The notes: generated by a model not told the origin, from the sequence alone. A stretch of 56,097 nt of DNA from an uncultured Clostridia bacterium (GCA_944383275.1 CALWOV010000005.1:1-56097), one strand, 5' to 3'. Positions 18,527 to 27,011 are shown, numbered from the stretch's first letter. Translations and numbers: made by a program.

Positions 18527-19052
18527 TTCTAGTTTTATTAAGTTTTTTAAAAAATGAATTTATTGATGAAACAACTTTTTTAACTGCTTTACTTGTTTTA
18601 TAACTAGAACAGTTTACAACTATATCACTTCTGTCAACATACATTTTATCACGCTCTGTAAATGCAATATTAAGCATACTTTCACTTATATCGTCGGCTG
18701 TTTCTTGTGCTCGAATTTTAAAAAACTTTGGTGCAATTTGAAGATATACTATATAACTTGTTTTTGAAATACGGTCAAAATTACGATTTGCAAACATTGT
18801 TATGGGATTTATACTTATAATTGTGTTTTCAAAATTTGATACATTTTTTATAATTTTATTTTCAGAATCTCGGATAAATTTCCTACCATCACGCTCGCCC
18901 AAAGTGTTTAAAATATGTTCTAAATCACCTAGCTCAAAATCTACCATTTCTTCAACATTAACATAAAACATATCTAACTTATCACTTAATAATTTAGAGA
19001 TGTTTTTACTATAGTTTGGTAATAGGCAAATAAGTGCAATGTTAGTTTTCAT
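18510..19052 (-). CDS. Shikimate-kinase-like protein without a P-loop
   Basis: The 180 residues follow the shikimate kinase fold from end to end: an N-terminal beta strand and helix (KTNIALICLLPNYSKNISKL), the position of the shikimate-binding acid (VNVEEMVDFE), the LGERDGRKFIRDSE helix, the TSYIVYLQIAPKFFKIR strand-helix (in shikimate kinase the VYLDVSPEELLKR region), and TERDKMYVDRSDIVV (compare ER-x-PLYEEVAD). However, the ATP-binding GxxGxGKS/T loop is replaced by CLLPNYSKN, and the GGG substrate motif reads ISINPIT. It should therefore not phosphorylate shikimate. The length and most conserved secondary structure are kept and there are no stops, so it looks selected rather than decaying. 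A ribosome binding site AAGGGGCG precedes the ATG. It stands alone between two units. Its function is unknown. Confidence 0.6.
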   Translation of the reverse strand: MKTNIALICLLPNYSKNISKLLSDKLDMFYVNVEEMVDFELGDLEHILNTLGERDGRKFIRDSENKIIKNVSNFENTIISINPITMFANRNFDRISKTSYIVYLQIAPKFFKIRAQETADDISESMLNIAFTERDKMYVDRSDIVVNCSSYKTSKAVKKVVSSINSFFKKLNKTRNKKVG

Positions 19053-19134
19053 TAGCGCCCCTTAAATATTATACTTCAATTTATTTAATTTTAGCATTAT
19101 AAATAAAATTTATCAAATGTTTTTATAAACTTAT

Positions 19135-20421
19135 TTAGTTTTTAATATAAGTTTTAGCTTTATTTTTTGCAATTTTTTTAAGTTCTTTTGTTGTTAAGAA
19201 GCAAATAAAGAACACAATTACTACTGCACCCACAACAACATACCACCAATGGAAAACAGTTGGAACAACTTCTGTGCTATTTTCACTGTTTGCTATAAAT
19301 ATACCATAAGTTTTAGCAGATGATGTATCAGCATTAACTGCTGTTTCACTTGATGTTGAAGTTTCACCTATGGCAAACAAAATATCACCCAGTAAATCTG
19401 TTCTATAAATATTATCTGTAATTCCATAATTTTTTAATCTTTCAAGAACTGCTTCATGTGGGTGGTTATATTTATTTCCTTCACCTACACATATGAACAC
19501 ATATTCTGGGTCTAAAGTCTCTAGAAATGCTTGAGTTGTTGAAGTTCCACTTCCGTGGTGTCCAAGTTTCATTGCATCAACATTTGGTAAATCTGGGTAA
19601 GCTGCTAAAATATCTTCTTCTGCTTGCGTTTCTGCATCACCTGTTAAAGCAATGCTAAAACCTTGATACTCACAAATAATTACAGGTGAATAGTTATTAA
19701 TATCACTATATGTATCTTTTATAGGTCCATAAAACCTTAATAGATAACCTGTTGTATCATCTTTTATTTCCATTTTATCTTCAGTGAATACAACTTCACA
19801 ATTAGGTTCACTGTATGCTAGTGATAAAAAGTTGTAAAGAACAGCAGTATCTTTTTTGTTGTTGTTTGTAATTGTGGTAAAACCTTGCCCTGCTGCAAGT
19901 GCCGTTTCCTGCTCGGTAAAAGCAAGTTGCTCTGCTGTTGCATTGTCTTTTTCATTAATATAAAAAGTTTTAGGTCTGTAAACTTTATTTACTTGAAAGT
20001 TTTTCAAAACCACATCTAAGCCACCAATATGGTCGGCATCTGCGTGTGTTGCAATCATAAAATCAAAAGTTTCATCTTCGGTATCATCGAAAATAAATGA
20101 TTTCGCGTATTCAACAATATGTTCTTCCGAATCTGATTTATTATCACCACCGTCAATTATACCTTTTGTTCCGTCTGGTAATTCAAGCATAATACAATCG
20201 CCCTGACCAACATCTACAAAATGCACAACAAAATCTTTATCTAATGCTTGTGTAAAATCTGCTGTCTCAGCCATTGTAGTGTTAAGATAAGAATTAATTT
20301 TATTTTCTATTTTATCAGCAAAAAACAAAGTTGAGCAAATTAATGCACTTATAATAAGAAAAACAATAAATCTTGTTACGCTAAATGTAAATCTTAATTT
20401 TTTTGATTTTTTACTTGCCAT
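19135..20421 (-). CDS. Membrane-anchored ComEC-like metallo-beta-lactamase-fold hydrolase
   Basis: The core (residues about 64-340) matches the extracellular nuclease-like domain of ComEC/Rec2: FVDVGQGDCI (68-77), GTKGIIDGGDN, the metal-binding HADADH (126-131), LTGDAE and KLGHHGSGTST. One N-terminal helix (about 13-34) and one near the C-terminus (about 393-410) followed by a basic tail place this domain outside the cell with both ends in the membrane. The ComEC channel and OB domains are absent, so it is not a DNA-uptake pore by itself. The start overlaps the last 11 bases of the patatin gene. The two are therefore translationally coupled. The substrate (nucleic acid or phosphodiester) is unknown. 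Confidence 0.85.
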   Translation of the reverse strand: MASKKSKKLRFTFSVTRFIVFLIISALICSTLFFADKIENKINSYLNTTMAETADFTQALDKDFVVHFVDVGQGDCIMLELPDGTKGIIDGGDNKSDSEEHIVEYAKSFIFDDTEDETFDFMIATHADADHIGGLDVVLKNFQVNKVYRPKTFYINEKDNATAEQLAFTEQETALAAGQGFTTITNNNKKDTAVLYNFLSLAYSEPNCEVVFTEDKMEIKDDTTGYLLRFYGPIKDTYSDINNYSPVIICEYQGFSIALTGDAETQAEEDILAAYPDLPNVDAMKLGHHGSGTSTTQAFLETLDPEYVFICVGEGNKYNHPHEAVLERLKNYGITDNIYRTDLLGDILFAIGETSTSSETAVNADTSSAKTYGIFIANSENSTEVVPTVFHWWYVVVGAVVIVFFICFLTTKELKKIAKNKAKTYIKN

Positions 20422-21370
20422 ATATTTTCAATATCTCCTTTTCTTCATCTGTTAATGATTGATTTAATTTTTCAATTTGTTTAGATTTTTTTTGAATTGC
20501 CCTTATTTTTCTGCTTACTCGCTTAATGCTTTCATCGGCTTTTGTTCTTTCTAAAACGCGTTTAATTTCGGGGATTTGTTGCATAGTAAGTTCATAGCCA
20601 AGTTGAATCATCTCATCCATATTTTCAATTTTTAATTGGCTAAATTTTGATAAATCTAGTTTTATTATATAATCGGAATGCACATAGCCATTTACAGCAT
20701 TAGATTTCATTAAAATTCGCAAAGCGGCTTTTAATAATTCCACTGTTTTTAAACTATCCGTTCCATACCCACGCGTTGGGTTTATATCAATAGAAATAAC
20801 TATATCTGCACCCATTTCGCGTAAGGCATCGGCAGGTATGTTATTTGTCAAGCCCCCATCAAGTAAATTCATATCTTTAAAAGGAACAGCATTAAAAACA
20901 CCTGGTATTGCACAAGAACCAGCAATTGCTTTAACAAGGTCTCCCTTTCCACCTGAAGAGATATGCACTTCTGTTCCTGTTTTAATATCCACAGCAACAG
21001 CACAAAAAGGTTTTACCAAGTCATCAAATTCTTTTCCGTCTAAAATTTCAGCAACAAACTCTTCAAGCCGTTCTGTTTTACTTGGTATTAATTTTATTTT
21101 AGAAGAAAAAATATCTGTTTGCTTCATTTTAACAGCGCGTTCTTCCATTATATTTAATGGCACATTGGCTGCATAAAAAGCACCTATAATAGAGCCAACA
21201 GAAGTTCCTGCAACCATATCAAAATCGATACCACTTTCTAAAAAAGCTTTTATTACACCAATATAAGCAAAGCCCCGTGTTCCACCACCACTAAAAACAA
21301 TTCCCGTTTTAACTGGATTTTTCTGTGCTGATTTTTTCCTTCTAAATAAATTAAAAAAACTAAAAGCCAT
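20411..21370 (-). CDS. Patatin-like phospholipase
   Basis: Patatin-family esterases cut acyl chains from phospholipids with a Ser-Asp dyad. The sequence has the oxyanion-hole loop GGGTRG (28-33), the nucleophile motif GTSVGS with Ser at about 57, and the Asp of LLDGGLTNN (Asp at about 171). It resembles the RssA/YchK group, and the 319-residue length fits. No signal peptide is evident (the first 20 residues are basic). The gene has a good promoter upstream (21398-21426) and AGAGGGG before the ATG, and it overlaps the following metallo-beta-lactamase gene by 11 bases. Its physiological substrate is not known. Confidence 0.92.
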   Translation of the reverse strand: MAFSFFNLFRRKKSAQKNPVKTGIVFSGGGTRGFAYIGVIKAFLESGIDFDMVAGTSVGSIIGAFYAANVPLNIMEERAVKMKQTDIFSSKIKLIPSKTERLEEFVAEILDGKEFDDLVKPFCAVAVDIKTGTEVHISSGGKGDLVKAIAGSCAIPGVFNAVPFKDMNLLDGGLTNNIPADALREMGADIVISIDINPTRGYGTDSLKTVELLKAALRILMKSNAVNGYVHSDYIIKLDLSKFSQLKIENMDEMIQLGYELTMQQIPEIKRVLERTKADESIKRVSRKIRAIQKKSKQIEKLNQSLTDEEKEILKIYGK

Positions 21371-21397
21371 ATGCCCCTCTTTATTTAATTTATTATT

Positions 21398-21426
21398 AGT
21401 ATAACATATTTTATCATATTTGTTAA
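21398..21426 (-). promoter_or_regulatory. Sigma-A promoter of the patatin operon
   Basis: Minus strand: TTAACA, 17-base spacer ending TGT, TATACT (extended -10). The transcript would start about 20 bases upstream of the ATG. Confidence 0.75.
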
Positions 21427-21435
21427 AAAAATGAA

Positions 21436-21468
21436 AATAAAAAAGAGGTTTTTTTATAAACCTCTTTT
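21436..21468 (-). terminator. Terminator of the coiled-coil gene
   Basis: AAAAGAGGTTT / AAACCTCTTTT perfect 11-base stem followed by a minus-strand T run; about 20 bases beyond the stop codon at 21487. Confidence 0.88.
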
Positions 21469-21486
21469 AAACTTTATTATTAAATA

Positions 21487-22728
21487 TTATTCTTCAACAT
21501 TTCTAGAAGCAATAACTTTTTCAATTTCATCAATGTCGTCATGAATTTGTTTGTTAGTTTCAACCAAAATTTGATTTGTTTTCTCTAAGATTGGGAATCT
21601 ATCTTTATTAGCATTCATAACATCTTCACAGTGTTGAACTGATAATCTTAAACCGTCAAGTAAGTCAAGGTCTTCGCTTAATTTTTTAGCTTTTTCTTCA
21701 TCAATATCAACATAGTTGTTAACACCATAAAGAATTACCTTTTTACGAGCAACTATTGCTTCGCGTCTGCGTAATTTTGCTTTATCTTTTTCAAGTGTTT
21801 TCTTAACTCTTGCTAATGGATTATATTCTTTACGGTTTGCTTTTAAGTCTTTTTCATTAGCCTTTAATCTTGCGCGTAAAACTTCAAGTCTGTCGTTAAG
21901 TTGTTCCATTGTCATACTGTCATAAATTGAACCTTCTGCAATTTCAGCAGATTTTTCTTCTAACTCGTTTCTTTTTGCTTCAAGTTCTTCGCGTTCTTTT
22001 ATAAGTTCTGCTTTTTCTTGTTCAAGTCTTTCGCGTTCTTGTTCAAGTTCTTCTTTCATTGCTCTAACTTCTTCGGCTTCTTCTTCATCAACTTCTGGTT
22101 CTTGTTCGTTAACATCTTCTAATCCAAGGTCATCAAACAAGTTTACTTGGTCTTCAACAAAAACATCTTTTTCATTGCTTTCTTCAATTTCAGGTTCAAC
22201 AATTTCAGGTTCTTCAATTTTTTCTTCTATTGCAGGTTTTGCTATTGGTTCAGTTTTAATAAGTTTATTATACTCTTCAACGCTTTCAGCATTTATTTTA
22301 TCAATAATTTTATCTAATTCTGCAGTTTCTTTGTCTTCTTCCTCTTCTTCAGTGTCATCAAATATACTGTCAAAATCATCAAAATCATCATCTAATTTGC
22401 GTTTTTCTTCAAGATTTTCCAATCTTTCTTCTTCAAGCATATTAACAGGTTCGTCTTCCAATGTTTCAATTTCTGCTTGCTCATCATTTGCTTTTTCTTC
22501 ATTCCAAGATTTTTCATCAACATATTCTTCAAGTCCATCACTTTCTTCTGAATCATTCGAATTTAAAACCTTTGGTCTTTTTACAACATTATTGCTTTGG
22601 GTGTTTGTGTTTTCATTTCTTCCAATAATAGAAAGAATAAGCACTGATAAGAAATAAATTATCATAACGCCAAGAACAACTAAACCTATAATAGAAAGAA
22701 TGTATAAAAGTATTTCAAAAAAAGTCAT
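21487..22728 (-). CDS. Membrane protein with acidic linker and long coiled coil, unknown function
   Basis: The 413-residue protein has one hydrophobic helix at residues about 2-33, then an acidic disordered stretch (many Glu/Asp, about 45-220), then a coiled coil of about 100 residues with repeated REELEAKR-type heptads (about 225-340) and a helical end (to 413). There is no recognisable enzymatic domain. The topology suggests a membrane-tethered scaffold or envelope or division factor (inference; no family identified). It starts with AAGGAGC before the ATG. The 3' end of the tmRNA lies only about 31 bases upstream and no terminator separates them, so the gene may be read from the smpB-ssrA promoter. 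Confidence 0.7.
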   Translation of the reverse strand: MTFFEILLYILSIIGLVVLGVMIIYFLSVLILSIIGRNENTNTQSNNVVKRPKVLNSNDSEESDGLEEYVDEKSWNEEKANDEQAEIETLEDEPVNMLEEERLENLEEKRKLDDDFDDFDSIFDDTEEEEEDKETAELDKIIDKINAESVEEYNKLIKTEPIAKPAIEEKIEEPEIVEPEIEESNEKDVFVEDQVNLFDDLGLEDVNEQEPEVDEEEAEEVRAMKEELEQERERLEQEKAELIKEREELEAKRNELEEKSAEIAEGSIYDSMTMEQLNDRLEVLRARLKANEKDLKANRKEYNPLARVKKTLEKDKAKLRRREAIVARKKVILYGVNNYVDIDEEKAKKLSEDLDLLDGLRLSVQHCEDVMNANKDRFPILEKTNQILVETNKQIHDDIDEIEKVIASRNVEE

Positions 22729-22759
22729 TTCATTTGCTCCTTAATGTATTTTTTAAAAA

Positions 22760-23174
22760 TGGTGGAAGCGATGGGAGTTGAACCCATGTCCAAACAAGTT
22801 TTTCACAAATTGACTACGCGTGTATTTCCTTTTTAAATTTAACTGTTAATTTTATAAAGAAACAAACATTTAACAGCGAGTTCGTTTATAGCCAATTAAT
22901 TATTGAACACTAACTAATTGCGTTTGAGATTATTTTGAGATTTGAACACCTGCCCCCAAACAAGCGTTATTCAAACCAGTTTAATTTAAGGACTTAAACC
23001 AAGTCGAACTTAGGCATAGCAAGCAGCCATTCTTGGGAAAGAATAGGTTGTTGTTTGACCTGAAGTTGTAACAGAATCTTTTTCTGCGTTTATTTTTTGT
23101 TTCGTTAGTAACGCAGACGAACCTGCGACGCGCCAATAAGCAAAGTGCTTGCTTGTCGAAACCAACACGCCCCC
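22760..23174 (-). ncRNA. ssrA: tmRNA (ssrA)
   Basis: The transfer-messenger RNA rescues stalled ribosomes by tagging the unfinished peptide. The 5' end GGGGGCG (23168-23174) pairs with the 3' segment CGCTTCC, followed by A and an encoded CCA at 22760-22762. The T-arm sequence GGGTTCAACTCCC is visible near the 3' end. The 415 bases are slightly longer than usual. The resume codon is probably GCA at 23085-23087, after TAAAC. The tag ORF then runs 25 codons to TAA (23010-23012). It begins Ala-Glu-Lys-Asp-Ser-Val and ends Pro-Arg-Met-Ala-Ala-Cys-Tyr-Ala, unlike the common Ala-Leu-Ala-Ala end. The gene sits 15 bases downstream of smpB, its protein partner, in the conserved rnr-smpB-ssrA order. Confidence 0.92.
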
Positions 23175-23189
23175 TTTAAAAAGTAAGTG

Positions 23190-23639
23190 TCAGCCGTTTT
23201 TGATTTTAAGTTCACGACGAATATCTCTTTCTATATCTCTATCTTTTATAGATTTTCGTTTGTCATGCAAAAGTTTTCCTTTGCAAAGTGCAATTTCAAG
23301 TTTTACAAGTTGTTTATCTAGATAAATTGAAAGTGGAACAACTGTTAAACCTTTTTCTGCAACTTTTGAAGTTAAAAGTTGAATTTCTGACTTGTGCAAT
23401 AAAAGTTTTCTCAATCTTCGTTCGTCTGGTTTAAAATTTCCCGTTTTGTCATAATTTTTTATGAACATATTATTTATATATGCTTCGCCATTTTTTAATA
23501 CAACAAAACTTTCTTTTAAACTTACATTTCCAGCCCTAATAGATTTAACTTCACTTCCCTGCAAACTTATGCCTGCTTCAAACTTTTTAAGAATGAAATA
23601 TTCAAAGTGTGCTTTTTTGTTAGTAGCAATTATTTTCAT
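23190..23639 (-). CDS. smpB: SsrA-binding protein SmpB
   Basis: SmpB binds tmRNA and guides it into the empty A site of stalled ribosomes. The 149 residues match the family: KIIATNKKAHFEYFILKKFE at the start, the LQGSEVKSIRAGNVSLKES block, YNDI-like AYINNMFI, and the basic tail with KGKLLHDKRKSIKDRDIERD. A longer in-frame ORF up to 23705 exists, but the ATG at 23639 has GAGGTAGAA before it and lies just downstream of an excellent promoter (23653-23680), so the extra 22 residues are not used. It is followed 15 bases later by the tmRNA. Confidence 0.96.
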   Translation of the reverse strand: MKIIATNKKAHFEYFILKKFEAGISLQGSEVKSIRAGNVSLKESFVVLKNGEAYINNMFIKNYDKTGNFKPDERRLRKLLLHKSEIQLLTSKVAEKGLTVVPLSIYLDKQLVKLEIALCKGKLLHDKRKSIKDRDIERDIRRELKIKNG

Positions 23640-23652
23640 TTCTACCTCTTCT

Positions 23653-23680
23653 ATTATATCACAAATAAAAATTTTTTCAA
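23653..23680 (-). promoter_or_regulatory. Sigma-A promoter of smpB-ssrA
   Basis: Minus strand TTGAAA, 16-base spacer ending TGA, TATAAT, an extended -10 with a perfect core. Its 3' end is 13 bases before the smpB ATG, so the leader would be only about 7 bases, just enough for the ribosome binding site. Confidence 0.75.
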
Positions 23681-23769
23681 TACCCTTTGCAAAAAAAGTT
23701 GACAAACTTTTGAAAATTTGATATTTTATAGCACTAAAAATTGAATTTTTGCGTGTTTTTTTGGTATTT

Positions 23770-25929
23770 TTATGAATTTTCTATGATTTTTTCAGAATTT
23801 TCGTTATTTTCTTCTAATTTTTCATCTGATTTCTCATCTAAAATTTTAAAGTTAATTTGTCGTCTTTTAAGGTTAACGCTTAGCACTTCTACTTCAACTT
23901 TTCCACCTAATTGATATTGATGACGCTTACCTTTAAGCATATATTGATTTTCAATCACTGTATATGTGTCTTCTGGTAAATCGTTTATTGCACACATACC
24001 TTCAACAGTGTTATCAAGTTCAACAAAAACGCCAAAACTTGTTGCACCAGATATAGTGCCTTTATAACGATTTCCAACTTTATCAAGCATATATTCTGTC
24101 TTTTTAAGTTCATCAACTGCTCGTTCAGCACTTTCGGCAAGTTGTTCTCTTTCGCTAGAAAGCAAACAAGCCTCGCCAATAAATTCGTTATAAAAATCTA
24201 ATCTTGCTTGATCTGGTTTATTAAGAACACAATTTTTCAAAATTCTGTGAACCATTAAATCTGGATATCTTCTGATTGGAGAAGTAAAATGACAATAAAA
24301 TTCAGCAGCAAGACCATAATGCCCCAAGTTTTTACTTGCATATCTTGCTTTTTGAAGTGATCGCAACATAACCTTGTTTACCACTTCTGAATAAGGTTTA
24401 TCCTTAACTCTTACCAATAATTGTTGTAATTGTTTTGGTGTTACTTTCTCTGGGGTAGATTTTATATGTTCACCTATTGAAGAAAGTAAGGCAAAAAAGT
24501 TACCCATTTTCATACTATCTGGTTGTTCGTGAACACGATACATACAAGGAAGTCCTAGGTTACAAATATGTTCGGCAACTGTTTCATTTGCTTCAAGCAT
24601 AAAAGACTCTATTATTTTATGAGCAGTATTGCGTTCAAATTTCCTAACATCAACAACTCGACCAAACTCGTTAATATCAATTACACATTCTGGTAAGTCA
24701 AAATCAAGCGCGCCCCGTTTTGTTCTCTTTTTTAACAAAATATTATGCAAAATTTCCATATTTTTAAAATTTTGCACCATATCTTTATATTTTTCACACA
24801 TTTCTGGGTCATCATTTAAAATCGCAAAAACTTCAGTGTAAGTCATTCTTGCAGCAGAACGAATTACACTATTGCATATTTTATGTTCTATAACTTTACC
24901 ATTTTCATCAATTTTCATTATGACTGACATTGTAAGTCTATCTACATTAGGGTTTAAAGAACATATACCATTACTTAATTCAACAGGTAACATAGGTAAA
25001 ACCCTGTCAACAAAATAGGCACTTGTTCCCCTTTTATATGCTTCTCTATCAAGTGCAGTGTTTATTTTTACATAGTTAGAAACATCGGCAATATGAACGC
25101 CTAGCATCCAATTACCATCTTCTGCTTTCCAAACATTTACAGCATCATCGAAATCTTTAGAATCTTCACCATCAATAGTAACAATAACTTCGTTTCTAAA
25201 ATCTTCCCTGCCAACAAGTTGCTCAGGTTTTACTTGTTGTGGGATTTTTTTAGCATCTTCTAAAACTTGTGGCTCGAATTCTTCATACATATTAAACTCA
25301 CGCAGAATAGAAAGAACATCAACACCTTTTTGTCCTTCTGCCCCTAAGTTCTCAACAATAACCCCTTCTGGATTTTTGCCTTTCGAGTCATATTTTTCTA
25401 TTCTAACAACAACTTTATCATTGTTTTTAACTTTAAATTTCTTAGCATTTTTTACATAAATATCTTTAAAAAAGTTTGCTTCATCTGGTTTTACAAAACC
25501 TGTATCAGCATCAAGCGCCATAAACAAGCCGACAATATTATCTTTAAAGCGTTTAATTATTTTTACAACTTCGCCTTCAGTTTTATCATTTTTTTTATGA
25601 ATTTTTATTAAAACTTTATCTTTATGTAATGCGTGTTTTAAATTTACATTAGGAATAAAAACATCAGGTTCATCTGAATCTATTAATTTACAAAACGCAA
25701 ACCCTCGTGGATTTCCGTGTAAAATACCCTTTTTTAAATTTAAAGACCTAGATGATACAATTTTTTTATCACCCACCATATATAAATCGCCTTCATCAAG
25801 TAAGTTAGAAATTTCCTGATAAACTTCAGCATTATCACGATTAAGAGCAATGCTTACCAATTTTGCCAATTCACTTTGACGCATAAATCCTAAATTATTA
25901 TTTTCAATATATTCTAAAACAGATTTCAT
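23770..25929 (-). CDS. rnr: Ribonuclease R
   Basis: RNase R is a processive 3'-5' exoribonuclease that degrades structured RNA and, with tmRNA-SmpB, defective mRNA. The 719 residues contain an N-terminal winged-helix region (about 1-70), two cold-shock domains, the catalytic RNB domain with IDGEDSKDFDDAVNV (the metal-binding aspartates) and a C-terminal S1 domain (about 630-705) that includes YKGTISGATSFGVFVEL. A glutamate-rich tail follows. The start is supported by AAAGGGAAA before the ATG. It lies between secG (ending in a terminator) and smpB. The order secG-rnr-smpB-ssrA is conserved in many Firmicutes, which makes the call secure. Confidence 0.97.
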   Translation of the reverse strand: MKSVLEYIENNNLGFMRQSELAKLVSIALNRDNAEVYQEISNLLDEGDLYMVGDKKIVSSRSLNLKKGILHGNPRGFAFCKLIDSDEPDVFIPNVNLKHALHKDKVLIKIHKKNDKTEGEVVKIIKRFKDNIVGLFMALDADTGFVKPDEANFFKDIYVKNAKKFKVKNNDKVVVRIEKYDSKGKNPEGVIVENLGAEGQKGVDVLSILREFNMYEEFEPQVLEDAKKIPQQVKPEQLVGREDFRNEVIVTIDGEDSKDFDDAVNVWKAEDGNWMLGVHIADVSNYVKINTALDREAYKRGTSAYFVDRVLPMLPVELSNGICSLNPNVDRLTMSVIMKIDENGKVIEHKICNSVIRSAARMTYTEVFAILNDDPEMCEKYKDMVQNFKNMEILHNILLKKRTKRGALDFDLPECVIDINEFGRVVDVRKFERNTAHKIIESFMLEANETVAEHICNLGLPCMYRVHEQPDSMKMGNFFALLSSIGEHIKSTPEKVTPKQLQQLLVRVKDKPYSEVVNKVMLRSLQKARYASKNLGHYGLAAEFYCHFTSPIRRYPDLMVHRILKNCVLNKPDQARLDFYNEFIGEACLLSSEREQLAESAERAVDELKKTEYMLDKVGNRYKGTISGATSFGVFVELDNTVEGMCAINDLPEDTYTVIENQYMLKGKRHQYQLGGKVEVEVLSVNLKRRQINFKILDEKSDEKLEENNENSEKIIENS

Positions 25930-26083
25930 AATTTTCCCTTTAATTGCAATTTTGCACTAATTAAAAGCAAGATTAACTTAATATTTAATTTTAAAATGCA
26001 AAAAATAACAAACTGATATTTTATAATTATTTTAAAAATTCAATCTTAAAAACATTGTGTTAAAGAATTTGATTTTATAATAA

Positions 26084-26111
26084 ACAAAAGAAGGAGTTAG
26101 AAACCCCTTCC
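26084..26111 (-). terminator. Terminator of secG
   Basis: GAAGG-GTT / AAC-CCTTC stem (one mismatch) followed on the minus strand by CTTTTGTTT, just past the secG stop. Confidence 0.75.
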
Positions 26112-26114
26112 GAT

Positions 26115-26414
26115 TTAACCACTTACAATGCGAAGTGAGACAAAGTAAAGAATTGTTATAACTGCCATACAGATAGCAATTATTGTGGTTGCACGTTTTA
26201 AGCGCCCTTCTTTAGATTTGCCTTTATTTTGAGCATAATAGGTTTCTGTTGCTCCACTTAAAGCGTTAACTCCACCACCACTGTTGCTTTGTTGACAAAG
26301 CACTAGAACAGTTATTAAAATTGCACCAATCAACATTAAAATTATAAATATATGTTGAACAACCGGAAAAACATCAGTTACCCACTGTGGTAGTGCCAAA
26401 GAACCAAAATTCAT
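26115..26414 (-). CDS. secG: Protein translocase subunit SecG
   Basis: SecG is the small two-helix subunit of the SecYEG channel. The 99-residue protein shows a helix near residues 18-42 (VVQHIFIILMLIGAILITVL), then the family loop QQSNSGGGVNALSGA, and a second helix near 75-97. The extra hydrophilic N-terminus (about 15 residues) is a minor variation. A strong promoter lies at 26452-26480 and AAGGGGG precedes the ATG. Confidence 0.95.
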   Translation of the reverse strand: MNFGSLALPQWVTDVFPVVQHIFIILMLIGAILITVLVLCQQSNSGGGVNALSGATETYYAQNKGKSKEGRLKRATTIIAICMAVITILYFVSLRIVSG

Positions 26415-26451
26415 AGTTTCCCCCTTGTTAGTTTGCTTATACAGTGGTAAG

Positions 26452-26480
26452 ATTATAACATACTAAACAATAATTTTCAA
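26452..26480 (-). promoter_or_regulatory. Sigma-A promoter of secG
   Basis: Minus strand TTGAAA, 17-base spacer ending TGT, TATAAT (extended -10); the leader would be about 30 bases. Confidence 0.82.
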
Positions 26481-26562
26481 GTAATTTTATTAAAAAGTAA
26501 AATTTTTTCTTAAATTAAAATTAAAAAATTAACGAAAAAGGCTAGTTTTTGTTTTTAAATGT

Positions 26563-26588
26563 AAAAAAAACGGAAAACTCCGTTTTTA
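26563..26588 (-). terminator. Terminator overlapping the stop of the 76-residue gene
   Basis: AAACGGA / TCCGTTT stem with a tight loop; the stop codon is inside the stem, and a minus-strand run of eight T follows. Confidence 0.85.
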
Positions 26589-26816
26589 TAACCAAATATA
26601 TAACATACATAATGTAAAAAATAAAATAAAAAGTAAAAAGAAACCAATATTTATAGGCATTTTATCTGCCTTTCCACCAACACGAATAGTTTTTGCCAAA
26701 AAAAACAATGAAAGCAAAAGAAAAACTATTATCAAAACCGACTTTAATGCAGGTGGCACTTCACGAAACATTGTGTTTAATATTGAATTAAAAATATCAC
26801 ATATTAGTGCTAACAT
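26586..26816 (-). CDS. Small two-helix membrane protein, unknown
   Basis: The protein has 76 residues with two hydrophobic helices (about 22-43 and 55-75) and a short loop (RVGGKADKMPINIG). No family is recognised. It has a perfect consensus promoter (26898-26926) with a leader of about 75 bases, and its own terminator, so it is a single-gene unit. The ribosome binding site before the ATG is weak (AAGGATTAAT). It is placed between secG and a small hydrophilic gene. The regular structure of the unit supports a real gene. Confidence 0.65.
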   Translation of the reverse strand: MLALICDIFNSILNTMFREVPPALKSVLIIVFLLLSLFFLAKTIRVGGKADKMPINIGFFLLFILFFTLCMLYIWL

Positions 26817-26897
26817 ATATTAATCCTTATTTTTTATTTAAGTTATAACTAAAACAATAAAATTAAAATTTTTACAAAGCAGAATTTAATCTAAAAT

Positions 26898-26926
26898 ATT
26901 ATATCTATTATAAATTTATATGTCAA
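26898..26926 (-). promoter_or_regulatory. Consensus sigma-A promoter of the 76-residue gene
   Basis: Minus strand TTGACA, 17-base spacer, TATAAT: both hexamers are perfect. Confidence 0.82.
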
Positions 26927-26983
26927 GAATAAATAATTTATTTAACACAGAAACATAATTTAATATTAAATTAAATTTAACTA

Positions 26984-27011
26984 AAAAAATATCCGTTATG
27001 GATATTTTTTA
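26984..27011 (-). terminator. Terminator overlapping the stop of the 148-residue gene
   Basis: AAAAATATCC / GGATATTTTT type stem with the loop ATAAC; the T run follows on the minus strand and the stop codon (27009-27011) is part of the stem. Confidence 0.82.

Noticed and set aside
22175-22657. Ser-rich 160-codon frame opposite the coiled-coil gene
   Set aside because: It is the antisense of acidic Glu/Asp codons, without a ribosome binding site.
22760-22800. A separate tRNA suggested by the T-arm and CCA
   Set aside because: It is the tRNA-like 3' end of the tmRNA; there is no anticodon arm.
23640-23705. N-terminal extension of SmpB
   Set aside because: The extension crosses the promoter TTGAAA-16-TATAAT, and the ATG at 23639 has a good ribosome binding site and the conserved family start.
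26898-27011. Coding potential in the AT-rich gap before the 76-residue gene
   Set aside because: Only promoter and terminator sequences are seen; no start codon with a ribosome binding site.
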